Shown: positions 7,437 through 14,557 of the stretch, in pieces
Layout of the letters: the number at the start of each line of letters is the position of its first letter
How positions within the stretch are numbered: the first letter of the stretch is position 1
Origin: CALFUK01 sp964398295
GTDB taxonomy: Bacteria; Bacteroidota; Bacteroidia; Chitinophagales; Saprospiraceae
DNA: 14,557 nt
NCBI GenBank assembly: GCA_964398295.1
Contig: CAYNMW010000114.1
Location: 1 to 14,557, forward strand
Direction of reading: 5' to 3'
Program-made: the position numbers and the translations under genes
The notes under the pieces: generated by a model
The model's input: the letters and a program-made list of their open reading frames with translations, nothing else
What the model was told of the DNA's origin: nothing
The model's database searches: none

Positions 7437-7459
7437 TACCTTTGTAAAACCTACCTTTG
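7437..7459 (+). promoter_or_regulatory. two tandem -7 boxes upstream of atpB
   Basis: TACCTTTG occurs twice, at 7437-7444 and 7452-7459, 15 bp apart. Both are perfect TAnnTTTG matches with identical variable bases. They predict transcription starts near 7450 and 7466, giving leaders of about 36 and 20 bases before the GTG at 7486. Clear -33 boxes at normal spacing were not found. Confidence 0.6.
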
Positions 7460-7485
7460 CATCGATTTTTGAAAAGCAATCGCCA

Positions 7486-8880
7486 GTGATCAATTTAAGA
7501 CCTAAGCACTTCACTATCCTCTTCGCAGTTTTCCTTAGCATTTCACTATCAGCTCAAGGCCACAATCATGACCACGATCATGATCATGACCACGACCATC
7601 AACACCAGGAAACTGGACATGAAGGGCACAACCATAGTGATCACCAAGGACATAATCACAGCGACCACGATGGACATAACCACAATGATCACCAAGGCCA
7701 CAACCATAGCGATCATGAAGGACATGGTCACGATGAACATCATGCAAATGCTTGTGGCATGTCAGCACACCATGGAGAGTTTAATCCTGGAGATTTAGCC
7801 TTTCACCATGTAAGTGACCAAAACGTCTATAACATTGGACCACTCCAAATTCCACTACCATGTATCATGTGGGTTCCTAAGCAAGGCTTCGATTTCTTTT
7901 CTTCTGGAAAATTTAATGCTGATTCTCATGGCAATGGGACTAAAGTATATAAGAAATATGTGTTGCATCATGGATTAATTCAACGTGTACCAAATTTTCC
8001 GACAGATGAATTGGTTGATATCGGCCATCACGATGTTGTAGGTGTTAAAGAGCTAGTAAACGAAAAAGAAAAAACTGTTTCTTATCTCTGTTATAAGGGA
8101 CAGACATACAAATGTGAAGACAGAAGTACGCTTGATGGCGGATTATTCGGTGGTGGACTGACATCATTTCATGATTTGTCTATTACCAAGAATGTTACTT
8201 CAATGGGAATTGTTGTATTTCTGTTGAGTTGGTTGTTTTTAAGAATTGCAAGAGCGTACAAAAGAAGAGAAGGAATGGCACCAGCGGGAATGCAAGGCTT
8301 CATTGAACCAATATTTGTATTTATCCAAGACGAAGTTGCAAAGCCTTTTCTTGGTAAAAAGTGGAAGAAATTTTTGCCACTGTTATTGGCATTATTCTTT
8401 TTTATTCTTGGATTGAATCTTTGGGGACAAGTGCCATTTTTGGGTGGTTCAAATGTTACAGGTAGTTTGTCAGTCACTTTCGTTTTGGCAATCGTTGCAT
8501 TTCTAGTCACCAACTTTAATGGCAATAAAGATTATTGGAAACATATATTATGGATGCCAGGAGTACCAGCATGGGTGAAGACCATATTGACGCCAGTAGA
8601 ATTGTTGGGTGTGTTTATCAAGCCCTTGACCTTGATGTTGCGTTTGTTTGCAAACATCACAGCTGGACATATGGTGTTGGTGATTTTTGTGAGTTTGATT
8701 TTTGTGTTTAGTAAGAACGGATTGTCTACAATAGGTGGATATGGTACTGTTATACCTGCTGCATTATTGTCAGTATTTATGATGGCAATCGAATTGTTAG
8801 TTGCTTTTATACAGGCATTTGTATTTACTATTTTAACCGCGAGTTATATCGGTGCTGCTACTGAGGAGCACCATCATTAA
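7486..8880 (+). CDS. atpB: F-type ATP synthase subunit a with signal peptide and histidine-rich N-terminal extension
   Basis: 464 residues; E. coli subunit a has 271. It forms the proton half-channels beside the c ring. Residues 1-24 are a signal peptide (cleavage near LSAQ). Residues 26-86 contain 25 histidines: an (HD)n run, then four octapeptides GHNH[SN]DH[QDE] (47-78) and GHGHDEHH. A conserved-looking non-cytoplasmic segment follows (about 95-235; HHVSDQNVY, IPLPCIMW). The membrane core begins near 238 and contains PVELLGVFIKPLTLMLRLFAN with the essential Arg386, then ITAGH, and IELLVAFIQAFVFTIL (436-450). The chain ends EEHHH. Signal-peptide-bearing a subunits are, to my knowledge, common in Bacteroidota, but such a long His repeat looks unusual. 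The start is GTG at 7486; no in-frame ATG upstream or nearby would keep the signal peptide. First gene of the operon, 26 bases before atpE. Confidence 0.94.
   Translation: MINLRPKHFTILFAVFLSISLSAQGHNHDHDHDHDHDHQHQETGHEGHNHSDHQGHNHSDHDGHNHNDHQGHNHSDHEGHGHDEHHANACGMSAHHGEFNPGDLAFHHVSDQNVYNIGPLQIPLPCIMWVPKQGFDFFSSGKFNADSHGNGTKVYKKYVLHHGLIQRVPNFPTDELVDIGHHDVVGVKELVNEKEKTVSYLCYKGQTYKCEDRSTLDGGLFGGGLTSFHDLSITKNVTSMGIVVFLLSWLFLRIARAYKRREGMAPAGMQGFIEPIFVFIQDEVAKPFLGKKWKKFLPLLLALFFFILGLNLWGQVPFLGGSNVTGSLSVTFVLAIVAFLVTNFNGNKDYWKHILWMPGVPAWVKTILTPVELLGVFIKPLTLMLRLFANITAGHMVLVIFVSLIFVFSKNGLSTIGGYGTVIPAALLSVFMMAIELLVAFIQAFVFTILTASYIGAATEEHHH
7624..7719 (+). repeat. four 24-bp coding repeats (GHNHxDHx)
   Basis: Four consecutive 8-codon units encode GHNHSDHQ, GHNHSDHD, GHNHNDHQ and GHNHSDHE. 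The units differ at many third codon positions (GGG/GGA/GGC, CAC/CAT, AAC/AAT, GAT/GAC), while every Gly-His-Asn-His and Asp-His is kept. They lie in the periplasmic part of the ATP synthase a subunit. Confidence 0.93.
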
Positions 8881-8906
8881 TATTTTTATACTAAAATTTT
8901 TACATT

Positions 8907-9113
8907 ATGAATGGTTCAATTGTAGCTATAGGAATGGGATTAGCTGTTATCGGTGCTGGCATCGGTATCGGATTAGTCGGATCCAGAGCAATGGAAGCAA
9001 TCGCAAGACAGCCAGAAGCTGTTGGTGACATCAGGTCGAATATGATCTTGATGGCAGCACTTGTAGAGGGTGCAGCATTGATTGCTATCGTTATGTCTTT
9101 CTTAGTAGCATAA
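8907..9113 (+). CDS. atpE: F-type ATP synthase subunit c
   Basis: 68 residues, a two-helix hairpin forming the rotating c ring. Helix 1 has the GAGIGIG glycine motif (16-22), the polar loop is ARQPE (33-37) and helix 2 carries the ion-binding Glu54 in ALVEGAAL. The Na+-type signature is absent: the Gln of helix 1 is Ile21, and the residue after the Glu is Gly rather than Ser or Thr. Proton coupling is therefore predicted. It follows atpB by 26 bases and is separated from atpF by a hairpin with a T-run. It is somewhat shorter than the E. coli protein (79). Confidence 0.96.
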   Translation: MNGSIVAIGMGLAVIGAGIGIGLVGSRAMEAIARQPEAVGDIRSNMILMAALVEGAALIAIVMSFLVA

Positions 9114-9129
9114 CATTCAAAAAAATTAC

Positions 9130-9173
9130 GTGGTGTCACCAACAACGGTTGGTTGTTGGTGCCCACATTTTTT
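9130..9173 (+). terminator. intercistronic hairpin with T-run between atpE and atpF
   Basis: CACCAACAAC (9137-9146), loop GGTTG, GTTGTTGGTG (9152-9161): a perfect 10-bp stem. It can be extended by GTGG/CCAC (9130-9133 with 9163-9166) across a small internal loop and is followed by TTTTTT (9168-9173). It looks like an intrinsic terminator inside the operon. It may terminate part of transcription, or protect the 3' end of atpB-atpE mRNA, and so favour c over b, delta, alpha and gamma. Confidence 0.7.
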
Positions 9174-9193
9174 AAAAACAAAAGAGGTATAAA

Positions 9194-9709
9194 ATGCTCA
9201 TATTTTTATTAGACTTCAACCCGATTAAACCAGACTTAGGTCTTATTCTGTGGACTACTGTTTTCTTTTTAGGTTTTTGGTTTTTGATTGGTCGGGCAGC
9301 ATTCAGACCAATCGCAAACGCCTTACAGTCTCGAGAAGAAGATATCCAAAGTGCATTAGATGAAGCAAAGAAAGCCAAAGAAGAAATGGCGAATATGAAA
9401 GCGGAGAATGAACGAATCCTTGCTGATGCTCGTGAAGAAAGAAGTAAAATTCTGAAAGAGGCGAAGGACATGAAAAATAAAATCGTCACCGATGCCAAAG
9501 ATCAGGCAAAAGAAGAAGCAACAAAAATTGTGACGACGGCAAAAACCGATATCGAAAACCAAAAACGTGCTGCGATTACAGAAGTGAAAAACAGTGCTGG
9601 TCTAATGGCTTTAGAAATTGCAGAAAAAGTAATCAAGAAAGAATTGAAAGGTAAGCCTGAGCATGAAGAGTATGTAACAAAATTAGTTGACGGTTTCAAT
9701 TTGAATTAA
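9194..9709 (+). CDS. atpF: F-type ATP synthase subunit b
   Basis: 171 residues. The peripheral stalk subunit holds the alpha-beta hexamer still against the rotating ring. There is one N-terminal membrane helix (about 15-33, LGLILWTTVFFLGFWFLIG), then the RAAFRPI transition and a long charged, Ala-rich coiled coil (about 41-150) rich in EAKKAKEE-type heptads. Only one b gene is present, so the stalk is probably a homodimer. The start at 9194 is preceded by AGAGGT at 9183-9188, a Shine-Dalgarno-like site rare in this phylum. That could help translation restart after the intercistronic hairpin. It ends in a TAATG overlap with atpH. Confidence 0.95.
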   Translation: MLIFLLDFNPIKPDLGLILWTTVFFLGFWFLIGRAAFRPIANALQSREEDIQSALDEAKKAKEEMANMKAENERILADAREERSKILKEAKDMKNKIVTDAKDQAKEEATKIVTTAKTDIENQKRAAITEVKNSAGLMALEIAEKVIKKELKGKPEHEEYVTKLVDGFNLN

Positions 9710-10269
9710 TGTCAGTAAACAGAATTGCATCCAGATACGCTAAATCGATCATTGATCTCGCAACCGAGAGAGGTGAACTAGACGAAGTATTGGCTGATAT
9801 GAAAGGCATGCAAGAAGCTGTAAAAAACAGAGACTTGTATTTGCTGTTGAAAAGCCCAATCATAAAAGGAGATAAAAAGCTCTCTATATTCAATGCTATA
9901 TTTGGCGGTAAGCTCCATAAGTTATCAAGTGAATTCTTCAAAATTATCATGAAGAAGGGTAGAGAGAAATACATCCCGGAAATAGCTACTCAATTCATCA
10001 AACAATACAAAAGTAGAAGTCACATCACAACAATCCAATTGACAACTGCTCATGATATCGATCAGTCAATTCTTGATTCAATAGAAAAGAAATTATTAGA
10101 CAGTAATGTCACTGATCAAAAAGTGGAAATCGAAAATAAGGTGGACGAAGAGATCATGGGAGGTTTCATTTTAGAGATTGGAGACAAATTATACGACGAT
10201 AGCGTCAAAGGCAAATTAGAAAAACTAAAAAAAGCTTTTTCGAAAAACGATTACGAGAAGGCATTTTAA
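9709..10269 (+). CDS. atpH: F-type ATP synthase subunit delta
   Basis: 186 residues, delta/OSCP family, which joins the peripheral stalk to the top of the alpha-beta hexamer. The N-terminal helical domain starts RIASRYAKSIIDLA (5-18), typical of the family. The C-terminal part has the diagnostic VDEEIMGGFILEIGDKLYDDSVKGKL (about 144-169) before a Lys-rich tail. The gene begins inside the atpF stop (TAATG), so translation is probably coupled. It stops 27 bases before atpA. Length is normal. Confidence 0.95.
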   Translation: MSVNRIASRYAKSIIDLATERGELDEVLADMKGMQEAVKNRDLYLLLKSPIIKGDKKLSIFNAIFGGKLHKLSSEFFKIIMKKGREKYIPEIATQFIKQYKSRSHITTIQLTTAHDIDQSILDSIEKKLLDSNVTDQKVEIENKVDEEIMGGFILEIGDKLYDDSVKGKLEKLKKAFSKNDYEKAF

Positions 10270-10296
10270 CAATAACACACATTAAAATCTATACAA

Positions 10297-11880
10297 ATGG
10301 TTGATGTAAAACCGGATGAAATATCAGCGATACTCAAACAACAATTATCAGGATTCAGCACCGAAGCAGAACTCGAAGAAGTAGGTACGGTACTCGAAGT
10401 TGGTGATGGTATTGCTCGTGTATACGGATTGACAAAAGCAAGAGCAGGAGAACTTGTGGAATTTGAGACAGGCGTCCAAGCGATTGTACTTAACCTGGAA
10501 GAGGATAATGTGGGTGTGGTATTGTTGGGTTCAGGTGATGGCATCAAAGAAGGGTCTACTGTCAGACGTACAGGAAAGATTGCTTCGATTGAAGTAGGCG
10601 AAGGTATGGTAGGAAGAGTTGTCAATGCACTTGGGATGCCTATTGATGGTAGAGGCCCGATCACAGGAGATAAATTTAATATGCCTATTGAGCGTAAAGC
10701 ACCAGGTGTAATTTACAGACAGCCCGTAAGTGAACCATTGCAGACAGGGATCAAAGCGATTGATTCTATGATTCCGATTGGAAGGGGTCAGCGGGAGTTG
10801 ATTATCGGAGACAGACAAACAGGTAAGACTGCGATTGCAATTGATACAATACTGAATCAGAAAGAATTCTTCGACAGAGGAGAACCTGTTTATTGTATAT
10901 ATGTGGCTTCTGGTCAGAAAGCATCCACAGTAGCACAAGTTGCTAAGGTATTAGAGGAAAATGGAGCTTTGGATTACACGGTCATTGTTTCTGCATCAGC
11001 ATCAGATCCGGCACCACTTCAATTCTACGCACCATTTTCAGGAGCTGCAATTGGAGAATTTTTCAGAGATACAGGTAGACCTGCTCTGATTGTATATGAT
11101 GATTTATCAAAGCAAGCAGTTGCCTATAGAGAAGTATCCTTATTATTAAGAAGACCTCCAGGGCGTGAGGCATATCCAGGTGACGTCTTTTATCTTCACT
11201 CAAGATTATTGGAGCGTGCTGCAAAAATCATCAACAACGATGAGATTGCAAATGACATGAATGATCTACCAGAAAGTCTGAAAGCTGCTGGAATGGTGAA
11301 AGGTGGTGGATCATTAACTGCTCTGCCAATCATTGAAACACAAGCAGGTGACGTTTCTGCATATATCCCGACCAATGTAATTTCGATTACAGATGGTCAG
11401 ATTTTCTTAGAATCAAATCTATTTAATGCAGGTGTACGTCCAGCGATTAATGTGGGTATCTCCGTATCAAGAGTGGGAGGTTCTGCACAGATTAAGTCTA
11501 TGAAGAAAGTAGCAGGTACCTTGAAACTTGATCAGGCACAATATAGAGAGTTAGAAGCTTTCGCAAAATTTGGTTCCGATCTTGATGCAGCAACACAAGC
11601 TGTATTGGACAAGGGTCAGCGTAATGTGGAGATTCTAAAGCAAGCACAGTATTCACCAGTACCTGTTGAGAAGCAAGTTGCGATCATTTACTTGGGAACC
11701 AATGGCTTGTTGAAAAACGTACCAACAAATAAAGTTAGAGAATTTGAAGATGCTTTTATGACAGCAATGGAGACACAAGCACAAGGCACTTTAGATGAAT
11801 TGCGTTCAGGTAAATTGACCGACGAAGGAAAATCTACTGTTGCAAGAATAGGCGAAGAAATATCAAAACAGTTTTCATAA
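10297..11880 (+). CDS. atpA: F-type ATP synthase subunit alpha
   Basis: 527 residues. It forms the catalytic hexamer with beta and holds the non-catalytic nucleotide sites. It has an N-terminal beta barrel (about 25-95), the P-loop GDRQTGKT (171-178), LIVYDDLSKQAVAYR (about 264-278) and the alpha signature with the arginine finger ISVSRVGGSAQ (R392). Compared with E. coli (513) it has a longer loop around 313-337 before GGGSLTALP. No beta or epsilon gene follows in the window. These must be encoded elsewhere, as in other Bacteroidota, where atpD-atpC form a separate unit. Confidence 0.97.
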   Translation: MVDVKPDEISAILKQQLSGFSTEAELEEVGTVLEVGDGIARVYGLTKARAGELVEFETGVQAIVLNLEEDNVGVVLLGSGDGIKEGSTVRRTGKIASIEVGEGMVGRVVNALGMPIDGRGPITGDKFNMPIERKAPGVIYRQPVSEPLQTGIKAIDSMIPIGRGQRELIIGDRQTGKTAIAIDTILNQKEFFDRGEPVYCIYVASGQKASTVAQVAKVLEENGALDYTVIVSASASDPAPLQFYAPFSGAAIGEFFRDTGRPALIVYDDLSKQAVAYREVSLLLRRPPGREAYPGDVFYLHSRLLERAAKIINNDEIANDMNDLPESLKAAGMVKGGGSLTALPIIETQAGDVSAYIPTNVISITDGQIFLESNLFNAGVRPAINVGISVSRVGGSAQIKSMKKVAGTLKLDQAQYRELEAFAKFGSDLDAATQAVLDKGQRNVEILKQAQYSPVPVEKQVAIIYLGTNGLLKNVPTNKVREFEDAFMTAMETQAQGTLDELRSGKLTDEGKSTVARIGEEISKQFS

Positions 11881-11967
11881 TCCTGACAAAGTCAGGAAGT
11901 GTTTAATGCTAAGTGATGAGTGTTTAGTTAACTCAACACTTAATACTCAACACTCAACACTTACAAT
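11881..11967 (+). repeat. repeat- and hairpin-rich atpA-atpG spacer
   Basis: The 87-base spacer starts with the perfect hairpin TCCTGAC-AAA-GTCAGGA (11881-11897), directly after the atpA stop. A near-perfect inverted repeat follows, AGTGTTTAGTT/AACTCAACACT (11919-11940, one mismatch), then tandem CTCAACACT-like units to 11962. No long T-run follows the hairpins, so read-through to atpG is expected. Such AACACT-rich spacers recur in Bacteroidota intergenic DNA, in my recollection. Confidence 0.6.
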
Positions 11968-12870
11968 ATGTCCGGACAGTTAAAAGAAGTTAGAGATCGA
12001 ATTAAGTCTGTAAAGTCAACTCAGCAGATTACAAAAGCCATGAAAATGGTTTCCGCTGCAAAGTTGAGAAAAGCTCAGGATTCGATTGTTGCATTAAGAC
12101 CTTATTCGAACAAATTAGATAAGATGTTGAAGAATATTTTATCTAATATCGAAGGTGATGCCTCTTCTACATTCGGAATAGAAAGACCAGTGGAGAAAGT
12201 ACTGGTTGTGCCTGTAACATCCAACAGAGGATTGTGTGGTGCATTTAATTCAAACATTGTCAAAGAAGCGGCTAAAATCATTGAAAAATATGATGATGTA
12301 CGTAAAGCTGGAAATTTGACCATTATGCCTATTGGTAAAAAAGGCTTAGATGGCACTAAAAACCGATTCAAAGATTGCACCTTCATAAACGATCACCAGG
12401 ATTTATTCAATGATTTGAGTTTTGATCACGTGTCCAATGTCTCCAACTATTTGATGGAGCAGTTTAAAGAAGGTGGATATGATAAAATATATGTTACCTA
12501 TGGCAGGTTTAAAAATGCAGCTCTACAATTTGCAGAAGCTGTTCAGTTTTTACCTGTAGAAAAAATAGAAGGCTCAGCTACTGGTAGTGAGCAGGCATCA
12601 AAAAGAAAAGCGGATTATATATTTGAACCGTCCAAAGAACAATTATTGGAAAACCTAATACCAAGCATTTTACAGACTACATTTCAGAAATTCTTATTGG
12701 ATACCAATGCGTCAGAGCATGGAGCTAGAATGACTGCCATGGATAAGGCGACAGAAAATGCAGAGGAATTGGTCAAAGATCTAAAGATTACATACAACAA
12801 GGCGAGACAGGAAGCCATTACCAAGGAGTTGTCTGAGATTGTGGGTGGAGCAGCTGCACTGGGAGGATAG
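11968..12870 (+). CDS. atpG: F-type ATP synthase subunit gamma
   Basis: 300 residues. It is the central rotor shaft linking the c ring to catalysis. Both ends carry the family's conserved coiled-coil helices: N-terminal LKEVRDRIKSVKSTQQITKA with MKMVSAAKLRKAQ (5-36), and C-terminal ARMTAMDKATENAEEL through KARQEAITKELSEIVGGAAAL. The middle has the NRGLCGAFN motif (about 76-84). It is the last ATP synthase gene here, 87 bases after atpA across a repeat-rich spacer. No strong terminator was found in the 107 bases after it. Confidence 0.96.
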   Translation: MSGQLKEVRDRIKSVKSTQQITKAMKMVSAAKLRKAQDSIVALRPYSNKLDKMLKNILSNIEGDASSTFGIERPVEKVLVVPVTSNRGLCGAFNSNIVKEAAKIIEKYDDVRKAGNLTIMPIGKKGLDGTKNRFKDCTFINDHQDLFNDLSFDHVSNVSNYLMEQFKEGGYDKIYVTYGRFKNAALQFAEAVQFLPVEKIEGSATGSEQASKRKADYIFEPSKEQLLENLIPSILQTTFQKFLLDTNASEHGARMTAMDKATENAEELVKDLKITYNKARQEAITKELSEIVGGAAALGG

Positions 12871-12943
12871 AATAACTGATATCGATTTTCATTGCGTAGA
12901 CGACGAAAAAGCAGTTCGGACAGTCAGTGTTTTACAGATTTTC

Positions 12944-12951
12944 TACCTTTA
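12944..12951 (+). promoter_or_regulatory. possible -7 box before the lipoprotein gene
   Basis: TACCTTTA matches seven of eight positions of TAnnTTTG and shares its first seven bases with the two atpB boxes. It is 26 bases before the ATG at 12978. No -33 box was found, so the call is weak. Confidence 0.35.
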
Positions 12952-12977
12952 TATAAACACGTTAACAATTTACAATT

Positions 12978-14393
12978 ATGCGGAATTTGACTTTATGCAT
13001 TTGTGTTTTACTGTTGTATTCTTCATGTTCAACAGACTTCTTCGGTATTGAGGATACTGGAATTCCGCAAGGGCCTATGCTTGAAGAGGAAGAAGAAATG
13101 GAAGAGCAATCTCAGTTATTACTTTCTTTGAGTTCTGACGAAAGAGAGGACTCCTTTTTTGATTCATACTTAATTTGGTTGACAGATTCAATTGGTACTG
13201 TCATTGATTCTAGTTTTCGGAATCTGAGGGTAAATGAACAGTTTGATATAATGAGACCACAATCGTTTACAGGAAATGAAGCAAATGTAAATGTTTTGCG
13301 CATTGCTCCAACCCGAGTAGATTTTCAATCTTTTGAGAACATTGAATTGCCAAGTTCCTATAACGTTATGTTCAGCGATATCCTCAATGCATATCCATTC
13401 GGAAATCCAGACGATTTAATTCCCGTTAATGTCGTTATTGAAGTTTCAGAAGAAGCCTTTGATATTTCTTCCTTTCCAGAAAGTATAATAGGTAGATCAA
13501 TGACTGCACCTGAATTGGATGGACAGGTTGTAGCAGATGGCAATGTATTTAGAATGAATAGAGAGACAGGGATGTATGAAGCTTCACTTGATTTGTTGGT
13601 AAATGACACAGACGAGATCTTATTTTACAATTCAGTAACGGTAGGTAATTTTGGGAGAGAGAGAATGTTTTCGGCTCTTGTATCTTACGATAATGCAGTA
13701 GACGGTGATTCAATTCGACTGAGTCATGAGATATTTAGTGAGGATTCGGAAGCCCAAATAGTTGATGCGTTTTCAACTGAGCATATTGATGGAATTTTTG
13801 GTTACTCTGGGACCATAAAGCTTGGTGATGTATTCGATAATGCAGCACCTGAATTTTTGGCTGCTGTTTCAGTAGCTGGCATTGGAATTCCAAGTATTCT
13901 TAGTGATGGAAATATATCATTACTTGCCACTTCTGAAAATAAAGATGGACGGAACTTTAGACAAAGATGTTTTACATCTGATACTGCAAATTTTCCCGTT
14001 AGTGATATGGAAGTAGAAAGCAATTCGTTTGATGTGTCATTTAATGATGTATATGATTTTACAATCCAAGAGCCTACTTTTGAATATGATGTACTAGAGA
14101 TCATAAATTTTTATCAAATAAGTAATACATTCTTGCTCCATCGTATTCATTTGGATGGCCCTGAATCCTCTTTTGTTTTTCCCCAACTACCAGAAGAATT
14201 TAACTTGTTTATACCCTTTACATGGGATGAATCGATATTCGTAAATGAAGAACTCCCAATTATTTCATTTAATCGATATGATAGGATTTCAGACTTAGAT
14301 GAATTCTATAATTTTTTTGCAACTAGGTCTCTTCAAGATTATGAAAACTATTTTACTGAAAATTGTATCAGTTCTTATCGAGTGATTTTATAA
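12978..14393 (+). CDS. acidic lipoprotein of unknown function
   Basis: 471 residues. A type II signal peptide (1-16, LLLYSS) ends at the lipobox Cys17, so the protein is lipidated and anchored in a membrane, probably the outer membrane. A disordered acidic stretch follows (LEEEEEMEE, about 35-43). The rest, about 48-471, is rich in Asp, Glu, Phe and Ser. It looks like beta-rich extracytoplasmic sequence and has no membrane helix or catalytic motif that I recognise. I do not recognise the family. It has its own possible promoter and lies 107 bases after atpG, so it need not belong to the ATP synthase operon. The following 164 bases to the window end contain no gene and only a weak ATTGGA/TCCAAT inverted repeat near 14396. 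Confidence 0.85.
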   Translation: MRNLTLCICVLLLYSSCSTDFFGIEDTGIPQGPMLEEEEEMEEQSQLLLSLSSDEREDSFFDSYLIWLTDSIGTVIDSSFRNLRVNEQFDIMRPQSFTGNEANVNVLRIAPTRVDFQSFENIELPSSYNVMFSDILNAYPFGNPDDLIPVNVVIEVSEEAFDISSFPESIIGRSMTAPELDGQVVADGNVFRMNRETGMYEASLDLLVNDTDEILFYNSVTVGNFGRERMFSALVSYDNAVDGDSIRLSHEIFSEDSEAQIVDAFSTEHIDGIFGYSGTIKLGDVFDNAAPEFLAAVSVAGIGIPSILSDGNISLLATSENKDGRNFRQRCFTSDTANFPVSDMEVESNSFDVSFNDVYDFTIQEPTFEYDVLEIINFYQISNTFLLHRIHLDGPESSFVFPQLPEEFNLFIPFTWDESIFVNEELPIISFNRYDRISDLDEFYNFFATRSLQDYENYFTENCISSYRVIL

Positions 14394-14557
14394 GATTGGA
14401 TATTTAGTATTCAGTAATGATTCCAATTTAGACTGGATTCATCAAGTATTATAGCAAGACTTCCCCGACTTTGTTAGTTTGTAATTTCTTTGCCTCAATC
14501 GCAATTAAGCAATAAATCCTTTGTTAATAGCCAATTCTATTTGTTAAAATTTAAAAT

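Noticed and set aside
7561..7743. CRISPR-like short repeat array
   Set aside because: The 24-bp units are contiguous, in frame and coding, with no spacers.
7535..7768. Minus-strand and alternative-frame ORFs across the His-repeat region
   Set aside because: Their Met/Val/Ile- or Thr/Met-rich composition is a by-product of the CAY/GAY repeat read in other frames.
12839..13051. 70-residue frame bridging atpG and the lipoprotein gene
   Set aside because: It overlaps both genes out of frame and has no promoter or family features.

Overview
The window most likely comes from a member of the Bacteroidota, possibly the Saprospirales. It is AT-rich and has four or more good matches to the Bacteroidota -7 promoter box TAnnTTTG. 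Shine-Dalgarno sites are largely absent and genes are coupled by TAATG overlaps. The secreted protein at the left ends in a Bacteroidota-type C-terminal sorting or stalk module, and the ATP synthase operon lacks the beta and epsilon genes, as is usual in this phylum. The genus cannot be fixed from sequence alone.

Left edge (1-575): a partial tRNA-Val(GAC) runs off the window on the minus strand. Behind it lie two broken copies of the tRNA 5' half inside a 165-bp direct repeat, interrupted by a 100-N assembly gap. The repeat phase predicts that the gap really holds about 67 bases.

Minus-strand block (576-4814), transcribed right to left: a DtxR/MntR-type metal sensor, a cluster A-I metal-binding ABC protein, its ABC ATPase, a YjjG-like HAD phosphatase, and a secreted protein with two DM13 domains. 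The first three genes overlap and form one operon. A perfect 16-bp palindrome sits directly upstream of the sensor's -7 box, so the sensor very probably represses its own operon. No ABC permease gene is present, and the binding protein carries an unusual C-terminal membrane anchor.

Plus-strand block (5028-12870), transcribed left to right: a membrane pyrophosphatase with K+-dependent signature residues, a strong terminator, then the ATP synthase genes atpB-atpE-atpF-atpH-atpA-atpG. The most striking item is the ATP synthase a subunit. Between its signal peptide and its membrane core it has a segment with 25 histidines in 61 residues, including four GHNHxDHx octapeptide repeats. A hairpin followed by a T-run lies between the genes for the c ring and the b subunit, where product stoichiometry changes sharply.

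Right edge (12978-14393): an acidic lipoprotein of unknown function, then 164 bases with no recognisable gene.

Taken together the window is a core-energetics locus (two ion-translocating membrane complexes that use PPi or make ATP) beside a metal-regulated Mn/Zn/Fe-type uptake locus. No phage, transposon, CRISPR or defence genes were seen. The best candidate for something little described is the histidine-rich, probably metal- or proton-binding extension of the ATP synthase a subunit.
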